A DNA stretch of 30,239 nucleotides from positions 1 to 30,239 of the forward strand of contig JAGXHO010000053.1 in assembly GCA_024636105.1 (NCBI GenBank), read 5' to 3'. The stretch is from Trueperaceae bacterium. Lineage in GTDB: Bacteria; Deinococcota; Deinococci; Deinococcales; Trueperaceae. A program made the translations under genes and the position numbers. The notes below the pieces were generated by a model. It was not told the origin of the DNA. It made no database searches and saw nothing but the letters and a program-made list of their open reading frames with translations. Each line of letters opens with the position of its first letter. Position 1 is the first letter of the stretch. Below, in pieces: positions 14,405 through 21,153 of the stretch.

Positions 14405-15634
14405 TCAGATCCGCCCGAACACCACCGCAGCGTTCTGCCCGCCGAAGGCGAAGTTCGTCGACAGCACCACGTCCACCTGCTGCTCGCGCGCGGTGTGCGG
14501 GATGTAGTCGAGGTCGAGGGCGGGGTCGGGGTCGTGCAGGTTGCGCGTCGGCGGCAGCACGCCGTGGTGGAGCGCCTGCACCGAGGCGATGCCCTCGATA
14601 CCGCCCGCTGCGCCCAGGGTGTGGCCGGTCATCGATTTGGTCGACGACACCGGCGGCACCCGGTCGGCCGACCCCCAGACCTCCTTGAACGCGAGCGTCT
14701 CGTTGAGGTCGTTGGCCGGGGTGCTGGTCCCGTGGGCGTTGACGTACCCCACCCGCCCGGCGTCGAGCCGGGCGTCGCGGAGCGCCCACTTGATGGCGCG
14801 CACCGCGCCCGCGCCACCGGGGGCCGGGGCGGTGATGTGGTGCGCGTCGGCGCTGGTGGCGCCGCCGAGCACCTCGGCGTAGATGCGGGCCCCGCGGGCT
14901 CTGGCGTGATCGAGCGACTCGAGCACCAGCACCCCCGCGCCCTCGCCGGCGACGAAGCCGTCGCGCGTCGCGCTGAAGGGGCGGCTGGCCGCTCCCGGGT
15001 CGTCGTTGCGCGTCGAGAGCGCCTTCATGGTCGCGAAGCCGCCGATGCCCATAGGGGTGACGCACGCCTCGGCGCCGCCGGTGAGCATCAACTCGGCCTC
15101 GCCGCGCTGGATCACCCGCATGGCATCGATGATCGATCCGGTGCCGCTGGCGCACGCGGTGACGACCGTGTTCGTCGGGCCCGTGAGCCCGTACCGCATG
15201 GCCACGTGGCCGCTGGCCATGTTGGCGATGACGCTCGGGATGAAGAAGGGGCTCATGCGCATGGCGCCGCGCTCGGCGCGGATGAGCGACTGCACCTCCC
15301 AGCTCCACAGCCCGCCGATGCCGCTGCCGATCGAGGTGCCGGCGAACTCGCCGCGCACGTCGTCCTCGCCGAGTCCGGCGTCCTCGAGCGCGAGCGCCGC
15401 GCCGACGAGCGCGAGCTGCACGAAGCGGTCGACGCGCTTCGCTTCCTTCCGATCGACGTACGCCTCGATGTCGACGTCGACCTCGCCGGCGATGCGGACG
15501 CTGAGGTCGGAGGCGTCGAAGCGCGTGATGGTCCGGATGCCGTTGCGCGCCTCGTGCTGGCCTTCGAGGAACGCCTTCGCGCCCACCCCGATGGGGGTGA
15601 CGGGTCCGATACCGGTGACGACGACTCGATTCAT
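14405..15634 (-). CDS. fabF: 3-oxoacyl-ACP synthase II (KAS II)
   Basis: Elongating condensing enzyme: joins malonyl-ACP to acyl-ACP with loss of CO2. It has 409 residues, normal for FabF, and starts MNRVVVTGIGPVTPIG. The Cys-His-His triad is complete: C161 in TACASGTGS, H301 in NAHGTSTP and H338 in TGHTLGAAG; K333 in SSTKSM is the conserved lysine, and the end reads STNFAFGGQNA. GGGAGA just before ATG 15634 is a suitable ribosome site. It is the seventh gene of the cluster, separated from acpP by 135 nt holding a strong hairpin. Confidence 0.97.
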   Translation of the reverse strand: MNRVVVTGIGPVTPIGVGAKAFLEGQHEARNGIRTITRFDASDLSVRIAGEVDVDIEAYVDRKEAKRVDRFVQLALVGAALALEDAGLGEDDVRGEFAGTSIGSGIGGLWSWEVQSLIRAERGAMRMSPFFIPSVIANMASGHVAMRYGLTGPTNTVVTACASGTGSIIDAMRVIQRGEAELMLTGGAEACVTPMGIGGFATMKALSTRNDDPGAASRPFSATRDGFVAGEGAGVLVLESLDHARARGARIYAEVLGGATSADAHHITAPAPGGAGAVRAIKWALRDARLDAGRVGYVNAHGTSTPANDLNETLAFKEVWGSADRVPPVSSTKSMTGHTLGAAGGIEGIASVQALHHGVLPPTRNLHDPDPALDLDYIPHTAREQQVDVVLSTNFAFGGQNAAVVFGRI

Positions 15635-15696
15635 GGTCTCCCTAGCCTAGCGCGGTGCCCAAGGCACCTGGGTCGCCGCCGGGACGACGGCCGAAC

Positions 15697-15729
15697 GGCG
15701 CGGAAACCCCGGTCGGGGGCGTCCGCGCC
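15697..15729 (-). terminator. Hairpin between acpP and fabF
   Basis: Perfect 8-bp stem (15697-15704 with 15722-15729, GGCGCGGA/TCCGCGCC) enclosing a second CCCC/GGGG stem. There is no T-run, so partial termination or processing that leaves more acpP than fabF message is more likely than a full stop. Confidence 0.4.
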
Positions 15730-15769
15730 GCAGCAGGGATGCAGTGCGGCGAACCGCAGGCTGCGCGCC

Positions 15770-16009
15770 CTACTGCTTATCGGTGATGAACTTGACGGCG
15801 TCGCCGACCGTGCGGATGCCTTCGGCTTCCTCGTCGCTGATCTCGATGCCGAACTCGTCCTCGAGGCCCATGATCAACTCGACGACGTCGAGCGAATCGG
15901 CGCCCAGGTCGTCCATGAAGGACGCGGTGTCGACCACGTCCGCGGGGTCGGCGTCGAGCTTGTCGGCGACGACGTCCTTGATCTTGTCCAGAATGGCGGC
16001 TTCGTCCAC
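15770..16009 (-). CDS. acpP: Acyl carrier protein
   Basis: Carries growing acyl chains on 4'-phosphopantetheine. The 79-residue acidic protein has the modification site [15 protein letters not shown] with S39. The start is GTG 16009: GGAGGAGG (16022-16015) lies 5 nt upstream, and this length equals that of other ACPs, whereas the open frame runs back to 16174. It lies between fabG and fabF in the usual order and has its own promoter (extended -10 at 16064-16056), as expected for a very abundant protein. Confidence 0.95.
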   Translation of the reverse strand: MDEAAILDKIKDVVADKLDADPADVVDTASFMDDLGADSLDVVELIMGLEDEFGIEISDEEAEGIRTVGDAVKFITDKQ

Positions 16010-16055
16010 GGGATCCTCCTCCGGCGGGTTGGAGCGTGCTGCTCGGGTCCCGCGC

Positions 16056-16064
16056 ACTGTAGCA
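16056..16064 (-). promoter_or_regulatory. Extended -10 promoter of acpP
   Basis: On the minus strand TGCTACAGT gives a TG-N-TANNNT extended -10, about 47 nt before GTG 16009. No -35 is apparent, as allowed for extended -10 promoters. It would let acpP be made in excess of the upstream fab genes. Confidence 0.5.
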
Positions 16065-16225
16065 CTTCGAAATCGTGTCGCCGCGCACGATGGGCGTGGT
16101 CGACGGGCACCGGGCGGTCGCCTCGGATCGGCTCGACCGGTCGCGGCGTTGGAGCCTTCGGGATGATGGCACACCGGTGGGTGCCTGACAAGCCGTTCTG
16201 GGTCATCGCAGCCCGAGGGCTCCGG

Positions 16226-16981
16226 TCAGCGCATCACCATGCCACCATCGATGGTCAGCGTCTGGCCGTTGACGTACCCCGCCGCGTCGGAGGCCAGGAA
16301 GGCGATCGCGGCCGCGACCTCCTCCGGACGTCCGAAGCGCCCGGCGGGGATGCGGGCGAGGTACCCCGCGCGGACCTCGTCGCTCAGTCCCTCGGTCATG
16401 TCGGACTCGATGAAGCCGGGTGCGACCGCGTTCACGGTCACGCCCTTGCCCGCGTACTCCGATGCGAGCGCCTTGGTGAGGCCGAGCAGGCCGGCCTTGG
16501 CGGTGATGTAGTTCGCCTGGCCGACGTTGCCCATGATCGCCACCACCGAGCTGACGTTCACCACGCGTCCCCAGCCGGTGCGCAGCATCCCGCGCAGCGC
16601 CGCCTTCGCGAGGTGGAAGGCGGAGGAGAGGTTGGTGTCGAGCACCGCGTCCCAGTCCTCGCGCTTCATGCGCAGGGCGAGGGTGTCGCGGGTGACGCCG
16701 GCGTTGTTCACCAGCACGTCGAGGCCGCCCAGAGATTCCTGGACGCGCTTGATCAGGTCGGTGCAGGCCTCCGGGTCGGCGACGTCGGCACCGAAGGCCT
16801 CGGCGCGACCGCCGACCGCTCGGATCTCGGCCACGACGGCGTCGGCCGCCTCGGCGCCGCGCACGTAATGCACGGCCACCGCATGGCCCTGGCGCGCGAG
16901 CTCCAGGGCGGTGGCGCGCCCGAGGCCACGGCTCGAACCGGTGACCAGCGCGACGCGCGTGGGTCGAGGATCGCTCACCAC
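16226..16981 (-). CDS. fabG: 3-oxoacyl-ACP reductase
   Basis: NADPH-dependent reduction of 3-oxoacyl-ACP to 3-hydroxyacyl-ACP. Short-chain dehydrogenase of 251 residues: nucleotide loop TGSSRGLG (14-21), NNAG (92-95), and catalytic N117, S145, Y158 and K162 (GQANYITAKAG). The C-terminus VNGQTLTIDGGMVM is typical of FabG. Two adjacent GTG codons can start it; GTG 16978 overlaps the fabD stop as GTGA, and GTG 16981 is one codon earlier. AAGGAGG lies just upstream, inside fabD. Co-transcribed with fabD. Confidence 0.96.
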   Translation of the reverse strand: MVSDPRPTRVALVTGSSRGLGRATALELARQGHAVAVHYVRGAEAADAVVAEIRAVGGRAEAFGADVADPEACTDLIKRVQESLGGLDVLVNNAGVTRDTLALRMKREDWDAVLDTNLSSAFHLAKAALRGMLRTGWGRVVNVSSVVAIMGNVGQANYITAKAGLLGLTKALASEYAGKGVTVNAVAPGFIESDMTEGLSDEVRAGYLARIPAGRFGRPEEVAAAIAFLASDAAGYVNGQTLTIDGGMVMR

Positions 16982-17901
16982 AGCGCCTCCTTCAGCGCGG
17001 CAGGGTCGGCGACCGCGACGGCCGACGCCCCCGCCAGGGTGCGGCCGACGAGTCCGGTGAGCACCGCGCCGCTGCCGAACTCGACGTAGCGGGTCGTGCC
17101 CAGGTCGGCGAGGCGCCGCAGCGACTCGGTCCAGCGCACGGGCGCGGTGACCTGGCCCACGAGCAGCCGGCGCTCGACCTCGACGTCGGGGACCAGGTCG
17201 GCGGTGACGTTCGCGACCAGGCCGGCGCCGAGCGGCCGCAGCGAGACCGCGGCCAGGTGGGGCTTCAGCGCTTCGGCGGCCGGTTGCATCAGGCGGCAGT
17301 GGAAGGGCGCCGACACCTTGAGCGGCACGGCGCGCGCGCCGGCTTCCTTGAGGCGCGCCACGGTGGCCGCGACGCCGTCGGGGCGCCCCGAGATCACCGT
17401 CTGCTCGGGCGCGTTGTAGTTGGCCACGTCCACGATCAGCCCATCGCCGCGCACCGCGTCGACGGCGGCTTCGACCACGTCCGCCGGGACCTTGAGGATC
17501 GCCGCCATGGCGCCCTCGCCCTCCGGCACGGCGAGCTGCATCGCCTCGCCGCGCGTGCGCACCAGCCGCACCGCTTCGGCCAGGTCGAGCGAACCGGCGG
17601 CGACGAGGGCCGTGAACTCGCCCAGCGAGTGGCCGGCCACGAAGTCCGCCGTCGGCCCGCCAGCCTCGAGCCAGGCGGCGTAGGCCGCGGCTCCGGCGGC
17701 GACGAGCGCCGGCTGCTGGTTGGCGGTCTTCTGGAGCTCATCGGCCGGGCCCTCCCACATGAGCGCCAGCAGGCCCGGCAGGGCCGCTTCCGCCACGTCG
17801 AGCGCCGCGCGCGCCGCCGGGCTCGCGTCGTAGAAGTCTTTGGCCATACCGACGGCCTGCGAACCCTGGCCGGGGAAGAGGGCGGTGAACGGGGCGTTCA
17901 C
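16975..17901 (-). CDS. fabD: Malonyl-CoA:ACP transacylase
   Basis: Loads malonate from CoA onto ACP for chain extension. From GTG 17901 it has 308 residues: FPGQGSQAVGMAKDFY near the N-terminus, nucleophile S92 in AGHSLGEF, R117 that binds malonate, and H201 in APFHCRLMQPA. All catalytic residues are present. The start GTG overlaps the fabH TGA (GTGA, 4 nt), which implies translational coupling; the open frame continues to 17955 but that stretch is fabH coding. The stop overlaps the fabG start. Confidence 0.95.
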   Translation of the reverse strand: MNAPFTALFPGQGSQAVGMAKDFYDASPAARAALDVAEAALPGLLALMWEGPADELQKTANQQPALVAAGAAAYAAWLEAGGPTADFVAGHSLGEFTALVAAGSLDLAEAVRLVRTRGEAMQLAVPEGEGAMAAILKVPADVVEAAVDAVRGDGLIVDVANYNAPEQTVISGRPDGVAATVARLKEAGARAVPLKVSAPFHCRLMQPAAEALKPHLAAVSLRPLGAGLVANVTADLVPDVEVERRLLVGQVTAPVRWTESLRRLADLGTTRYVEFGSGAVLTGLVGRTLAGASAVAVADPAALKEALW

Positions 17902-18902
17902 GCCGCACCCGCGGCCGTCGTCCACGGCCCCCAGGTCAACACCGCCGATGCCCACGTGAGCCCGGCGCCGAAGCTCACCAGCAGCAGGTGGTCGCCCGGC
18001 GCGATGCGGCCGGTGTCGAGCGCGTGCGCGAGCGCCAGCGGGATGGAGGCGGTGGAGTTGTTGCCGTACTCGTCGACCGTCACGATCACCCGCTCCTCCG
18101 GTAGCCCGAGGCGCTCGCGCGCCGCGTCGATGATGCGCAGGTTCGCCTGGTGGGGCACGAAGAGCGACACGTCATCGGACGTGAGCCCTGCCTTCTCCAC
18201 CGCTTCGATGGTCGCGGTGTTCATCACCCGGACGGCGAACTTGAACACCTCGCGGCCGTTCATGTAGAGCTTGTCCGCGAGCGGCGTCCCCCCGGGGAGG
18301 CAGCGCCCCAGCGCGCGGAGGTGCAGCTGGCTGCCGCCGCTGCCATCGGCGCCGATCACCATCGAACGCAGCCCGTACGGCTCCGGCACTGCCTCGACGA
18401 CGACCGCCCCGGCGCCGTCGCCGAAGAGCACGGCCGTCGAGCGGTCGTCCCAGTTGGTGACCTTGGTGAGCGCCTCGGCGCCGATCGCGAGCACCCGCTT
18501 GGCCTGCCCCGACTCGACGTACGCCTTGGCGACGGACAGCGCGTACAGCCACCCCGGGCAGGCCGCGAGCAGATCGAAGGCGCCGGCCTTGAGGCCGAAG
18601 CGCGCTTGCACGAGCGCCGCCGTCGACGGGAAGAAGGCATCGGGGGTGTTCGTCGCGACGATCACCAGGTCGACGCCGACCAGCGCGTCCGCCCCGTGGC
18701 GACGCAGCAGGTCCTCGACCGCGCGGAAGGCGAGGTCGGTGGTGAACTCGTCGTCGGCCGCTACGTGGCGGCGCTTGATCCCGGTGCGGGTGGTGATCCA
18801 CTCGTCCGAGGTGTCCATGATCTTGGCAAGGTCGTCGTTGGTGACGACCTTCGGAGGGGCGTAGACGCCCAGGGCGGTGACCCCCGCGCGGAGCTGGTTC
18901 AC
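17898..18902 (-). CDS. fabH: 3-oxoacyl-ACP synthase III (KAS III)
   Basis: Initiates fatty-acid synthesis by condensing acyl-CoA with malonyl-ACP. The 334-residue protein has the Cys-His-Asn triad: C115, H251 (FVPHQANLRII) and N281 (YGNNSTASIPLAL). The nucleophile context is LAACPGWLYAL rather than the commoner ACSGF/ACAGF, so the acyl pocket may be slightly different. It starts at GTG 18902 after CTGAAGGGA. It sits directly after rpmF; plsX, usually between the two, is missing here. Confidence 0.95.
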   Translation of the reverse strand: MNQLRAGVTALGVYAPPKVVTNDDLAKIMDTSDEWITTRTGIKRRHVAADDEFTTDLAFRAVEDLLRRHGADALVGVDLVIVATNTPDAFFPSTAALVQARFGLKAGAFDLLAACPGWLYALSVAKAYVESGQAKRVLAIGAEALTKVTNWDDRSTAVLFGDGAGAVVVEAVPEPYGLRSMVIGADGSGGSQLHLRALGRCLPGGTPLADKLYMNGREVFKFAVRVMNTATIEAVEKAGLTSDDVSLFVPHQANLRIIDAARERLGLPEERVIVTVDEYGNNSTASIPLALAHALDTGRIAPGDHLLLVSFGAGLTWASAVLTWGPWTTAAGAA

Positions 18903-18960
18903 GTCGGTCCCTTCAGGGGCGTGCGACCGCCTCGTCTCGCGGCTTCGGGGCCGATCGGGC

Positions 18961-19143
18961 TCAGGCTTCGACGACTTGCCGGCCGGCGTAGCTGCCGCAC
19001 TCGGGACAGACGACGTGGGGCGGCTTCTTCGCCTTGCACTCGGGGCACTCGACGAGCGTAGGAGCGCTCAGCGCGTGGTGGCTGCGGCGCGCGTCGCGGC
19101 TGCTCTTCGACGTCTTCTTCTTGGGTACGGGATGCTTGGCCAT
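18961..19143 (-). CDS. rpmF: 50S ribosomal protein L32
   Basis: Small zinc-ribbon protein of the large ribosomal subunit, 60 residues, starting [20 protein letters not shown]. All four zinc cysteines are kept (C33, C36, C46, C49 in [10 protein letters not shown] and [11 protein letters not shown]), so this is the zinc-binding form. AAGGGAA lies 7 nt or so before ATG 19143. It follows DUF177 by 46 nt, the usual yceD-rpmF arrangement that couples ribosome and lipid synthesis. Confidence 0.96.
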   Translation of the reverse strand: MAKHPVPKKKTSKSSRDARRSHHALSAPTLVECPECKAKKPPHVVCPECGSYAGRQVVEA

Positions 19144-19189
19144 GGTGGGTTCCCTTTCGAACGACGGGCTCCGCGGGGGCGGGTCCGGC

Positions 19190-19768
19190 TCAGTCTTCGA
19201 CCTTCAGGTCCCCGAGCGCCGCGAACGGCGATGGGGCGCGCGTGCCGGGGTCGGCGGGCGTCGCCGCTTCCGGGTGCTCGTTCAGGTTGACGCCGTCGAG
19301 CGACAACCCCTTGCAGTCCTCGCGGCAGAGCGCCGTGAGCGGCACGTCGATCGCGAACACCTGCCGCAGGAGCGGCGCGAAGTCCACGAGCGGCTTGCCG
19401 AACTCGAGGACGTCTTCGGCGACGTCGTCGTCCTCGGCGAGGACGATCGCGGGGTCGTCGGAGTGGCGGTGGCGCATGAGGTAGAGGAACTCCGCTTCGA
19501 CCTCGACCGGAACGTCGACCAGGCAACGCCGGCAGGGGAGCACCGCCGTGCCGGCGACCGAGCCTTCGACGAAGAAGTCCTCGTCGTCGCCACCGGTGCG
19601 CCGTACCGTGAGCGACCACGTGAGCGGCTCCGCCAGATGCACGTCGTCGGCGACCTGCGCCTCTTCGTCGGGCTCCAGCAGCCCCTCCTCGAACACCTCG
19701 TCGTCCGACCCGCGGGCCGAACGGAGGAGTGAGGCGAGGTTGACCAGGGCGTCCCTGCGAGCGACCAT
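19190..19768 (-). CDS. yceD: DUF177 / YceD family rRNA accumulation protein
   Basis: 192-residue member of the YceD/DUF177 family, linked in other bacteria to 23S rRNA accumulation and always near rpmF. Cysteine pairs C79/C82 ([10 protein letters not shown]) and C148/C152 ([14 protein letters not shown]) suggest a bound metal ion. The second pair with KGLC/KGLS context is a family landmark. It is the first gene of the fab transcript. ATG 19768 lies 8 nt after a TATAGT -10, so the mRNA may be leaderless. The exact biochemical role of the family is not settled. Confidence 0.88.
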   Translation of the reverse strand: MVARRDALVNLASLLRSARGSDDEVFEEGLLEPDEEAQVADDVHLAEPLTWSLTVRRTGGDDEDFFVEGSVAGTAVLPCRRCLVDVPVEVEAEFLYLMRHRHSDDPAIVLAEDDDVAEDVLEFGKPLVDFAPLLRQVFAIDVPLTALCREDCKGLSLDGVNLNEHPEAATPADPGTRAPSPFAALGDLKVED

Positions 19769-19776
19769 CCCGTCAG

Positions 19777-19803
19777 ACTATAGGCCCGTCGGGGGTGTGT
19801 CAA
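19777..19803 (-). promoter_or_regulatory. Promoter of the yceD-rpmF-fab operon
   Basis: On the minus strand: TTGACA (19803-19798), 15-bp spacer, TATAGT (19782-19777 with the A/T core), then 8 nt to ATG 19768. Both hexamers are near consensus although the spacer is short. The -35 abuts the large inverted repeat at 19804-19847. Confidence 0.65.
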
Positions 19804-19847
19804 CGCGCGTTCGGCGACGCGGGCGGGCCCGCGTCGCCGAACGCGCG
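19804..19847. repeat. Perfect 21-bp inverted repeat
   Basis: Left arm 19804-19824 and right arm 19827-19847 are exact reverse complements with a 2-nt centre (GG). The arms contain CGCGCGTTCGG and CCGAACGCGCG. It lies between two divergent genes, directly against the -35 of the yceD promoter, so it cannot be an end-of-gene terminator. It may be an operator, a cruciform, or a member of a repetitive palindrome family. Confidence 0.85.
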
Positions 19848-19881
19848 CGACGCGCGCGCCACATGGGCGCGGGTCAGCGCG

Positions 19882-19887
19882 TACCAT
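19882..19887 (+). promoter_or_regulatory. -10 box (TACCAT), leaderless start of response regulator
   Basis: TACCAT ends 8 nt before ATG 19896. The intervening GGGCCACC is not a convincing ribosome site. Confidence 0.35.
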
Positions 19888-19895
19888 GGGCCACC

Positions 19896-20912
19896 ATGGT
19901 CAAGGCTGACGGAACGCCCTCCGACGGGGTCGATGACGCCCGCGACCCCGCCAGCGACGACGGCCGGGGGGTCGCGCCCGTGCCGGCGCTCGTGCTCGCC
20001 GTCGACGACGACGACGCGGTGCGCACGCTGGTGCGCCACGTCCTGCGCGGGTACGAGGTGATCGACTTCGACCGACCCGACGACGCCCTCGCCGCGCTGC
20101 GCGCCGGCTTGGTCCCCGACCTGATCCTGAGCGACGTGCAGATGCCCGTGATGTCCGGCTTCGAACTGCACGTCGAGGTGCGCCGGATCGCTCGTTTGCG
20201 CGCCGTGCCGTACGTGTACCTGACGGCGCTCGATCGGCGCGACGACGTGCGGCGCGGCATGGGGCTCGGCGCCGACGACTACCTGACGAAGCCGTTCCGG
20301 CCGGACGAGCTCCGCGCCTCCGTCGAGGCGCGCCTCGAGCGCCGGCGGAGCCTACTCGGCGCGCCGGACGAGGCCGCCCCGCGCGGCCTCGTGTTCGTGA
20401 CCCTGGGCGGGTTGTCGCTCACGGCGGGCGACGAACGCCTGACCTGGGAGGCGAAGCGCGCGGTGCTGCTGCTCGCCTACCTGCTCGACCAGGGCGGCAC
20501 CGCGCGGGTGGCGCAGGTGCGCGCCGACCTGCTGGAAGCGGGGACCGCCCCCAACCTCATCCACGTGCTGACCAGCCGCTTGCGCAAGACCCTGGGCGAC
20601 CTGGGCACCGTCTCGGTCGTCGACGACGCCGTCCACCTGACGCTCACCACCGAGGTGGCGTGGGACGCGGCGACCTTCGGGCGGCTGGCGGAGCGGGCCC
20701 TCACGGTTCGGCAGCCCGACGCGCTCGAGTCCGCGCTCGCGCTCTACGGCGGGCCGTCCCTCGACGCCTTCGACGGGCCTTGGGTGGACGCGCACCGCGC
20801 CAGGCTCGACGACCTGCACGTCGCGCTGCTGGAGGCGGCGGTGGAGGTCGCGACCGACCCGGTCGAACGTCAGCGCGCCGAGGCGCGGCTGGCGCAGGCG
20901 TTCGCCGACTGA
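19896..20912 (+). CDS. Response regulator: receiver plus SARP/BTAD transcription factor
   Basis: 338-residue regulator. Residues ~30-150 are a receiver domain with acidic pocket D37-D40, phosphorylation site D80 (LILSDVQMP), T110 (YLTALD) and K132 (YLTKPF). Residues ~160-250 look like an OmpR/SARP winged helix (LGGLSLTAGDERLTWEAKRA, ending TSRLRKTLGD). The rest is BTAD-like (ALALYGGPSLDAFDG then RLDDLHVALLEAAVEVA). Fusing REC to SARP-BTAD is uncommon. No histidine kinase is adjacent, so it is an orphan. ATG 19896 is chosen because the receiver begins shortly after and a -10 precedes it; the frame is open to 19548. Its target genes are unknown. Confidence 0.8.
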   Translation: MVKADGTPSDGVDDARDPASDDGRGVAPVPALVLAVDDDDAVRTLVRHVLRGYEVIDFDRPDDALAALRAGLVPDLILSDVQMPVMSGFELHVEVRRIARLRAVPYVYLTALDRRDDVRRGMGLGADDYLTKPFRPDELRASVEARLERRRSLLGAPDEAAPRGLVFVTLGGLSLTAGDERLTWEAKRAVLLLAYLLDQGGTARVAQVRADLLEAGTAPNLIHVLTSRLRKTLGDLGTVSVVDDAVHLTLTTEVAWDAATFGRLAERALTVRQPDALESALALYGGPSLDAFDGPWVDAHRARLDDLHVALLEAAVEVATDPVERQRAEARLAQAFAD

Positions 20913-20943
20913 GCGGCCGCCTGGCCCAGGCGCGGCGGCGCCC

Positions 20944-20963
20944 CGTTCGGCTCGCGCCGAACG
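20944..20963 (+). terminator. Hairpin after the response regulator gene
   Basis: CGTTCGGC-TCGC-GCCGAACG is a perfect 8-bp stem with a 4-nt loop, 31 nt after the stop. No T-run follows. It shares the GTTCGG/CCGAAC core with the repeats at 19804 and 25061. Confidence 0.45.
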
Positions 20964-20985
20964 ACGTCCGCCCCGGTCCGCCGTG

Positions 20986-20991
20986 TACGCT
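20986..20991 (+). promoter_or_regulatory. Possible -10 box (TACGCT) of the antiporter operon
   Basis: TACGCT lies 152 nt before ATG 21144, implying a long leader with a small upstream frame at 21067. The same hexamer precedes the candidate RNA at 25116. No clear -35. Confidence 0.3.
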
Positions 20992-21066
20992 TTGATTCGC
21001 CAGCGACCGCTGCCCTCGACGGCATGCACCCTTGGACCACCGCGCCCACGCCTCGAGGAGCCCCGC

Positions 21067-21153
21067 ATGAGCCCGTCCACGCCAACCCCTACGGCCCGCG
21101 ACCGCACCGACCACCTGCGGCCGTCCCGAACCGGAGATCGACGATGGACCTGA
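21067..21153 (+). CDS. Possible upstream leader peptide overlapping the antiporter start
   Basis: ATG 21067 has GAGGAG a few bases upstream and opens a 28-codon frame rich in Pro/Thr/Arg, ending at TGA 21151-21153, 10 nt inside the antiporter gene. It could couple or tune antiporter translation. It may also be chance; its composition is low in complexity. Confidence 0.25.
   Translation: MSPSTPTPTARDRTDHLRPSRTGDRRWT

Noticed and set aside
13925..17089. 1054-codon frame on the plus strand across the fab cluster
   Set aside because: Opposite a well-supported set of fab genes; composition typical of antisense GC-rich frames.
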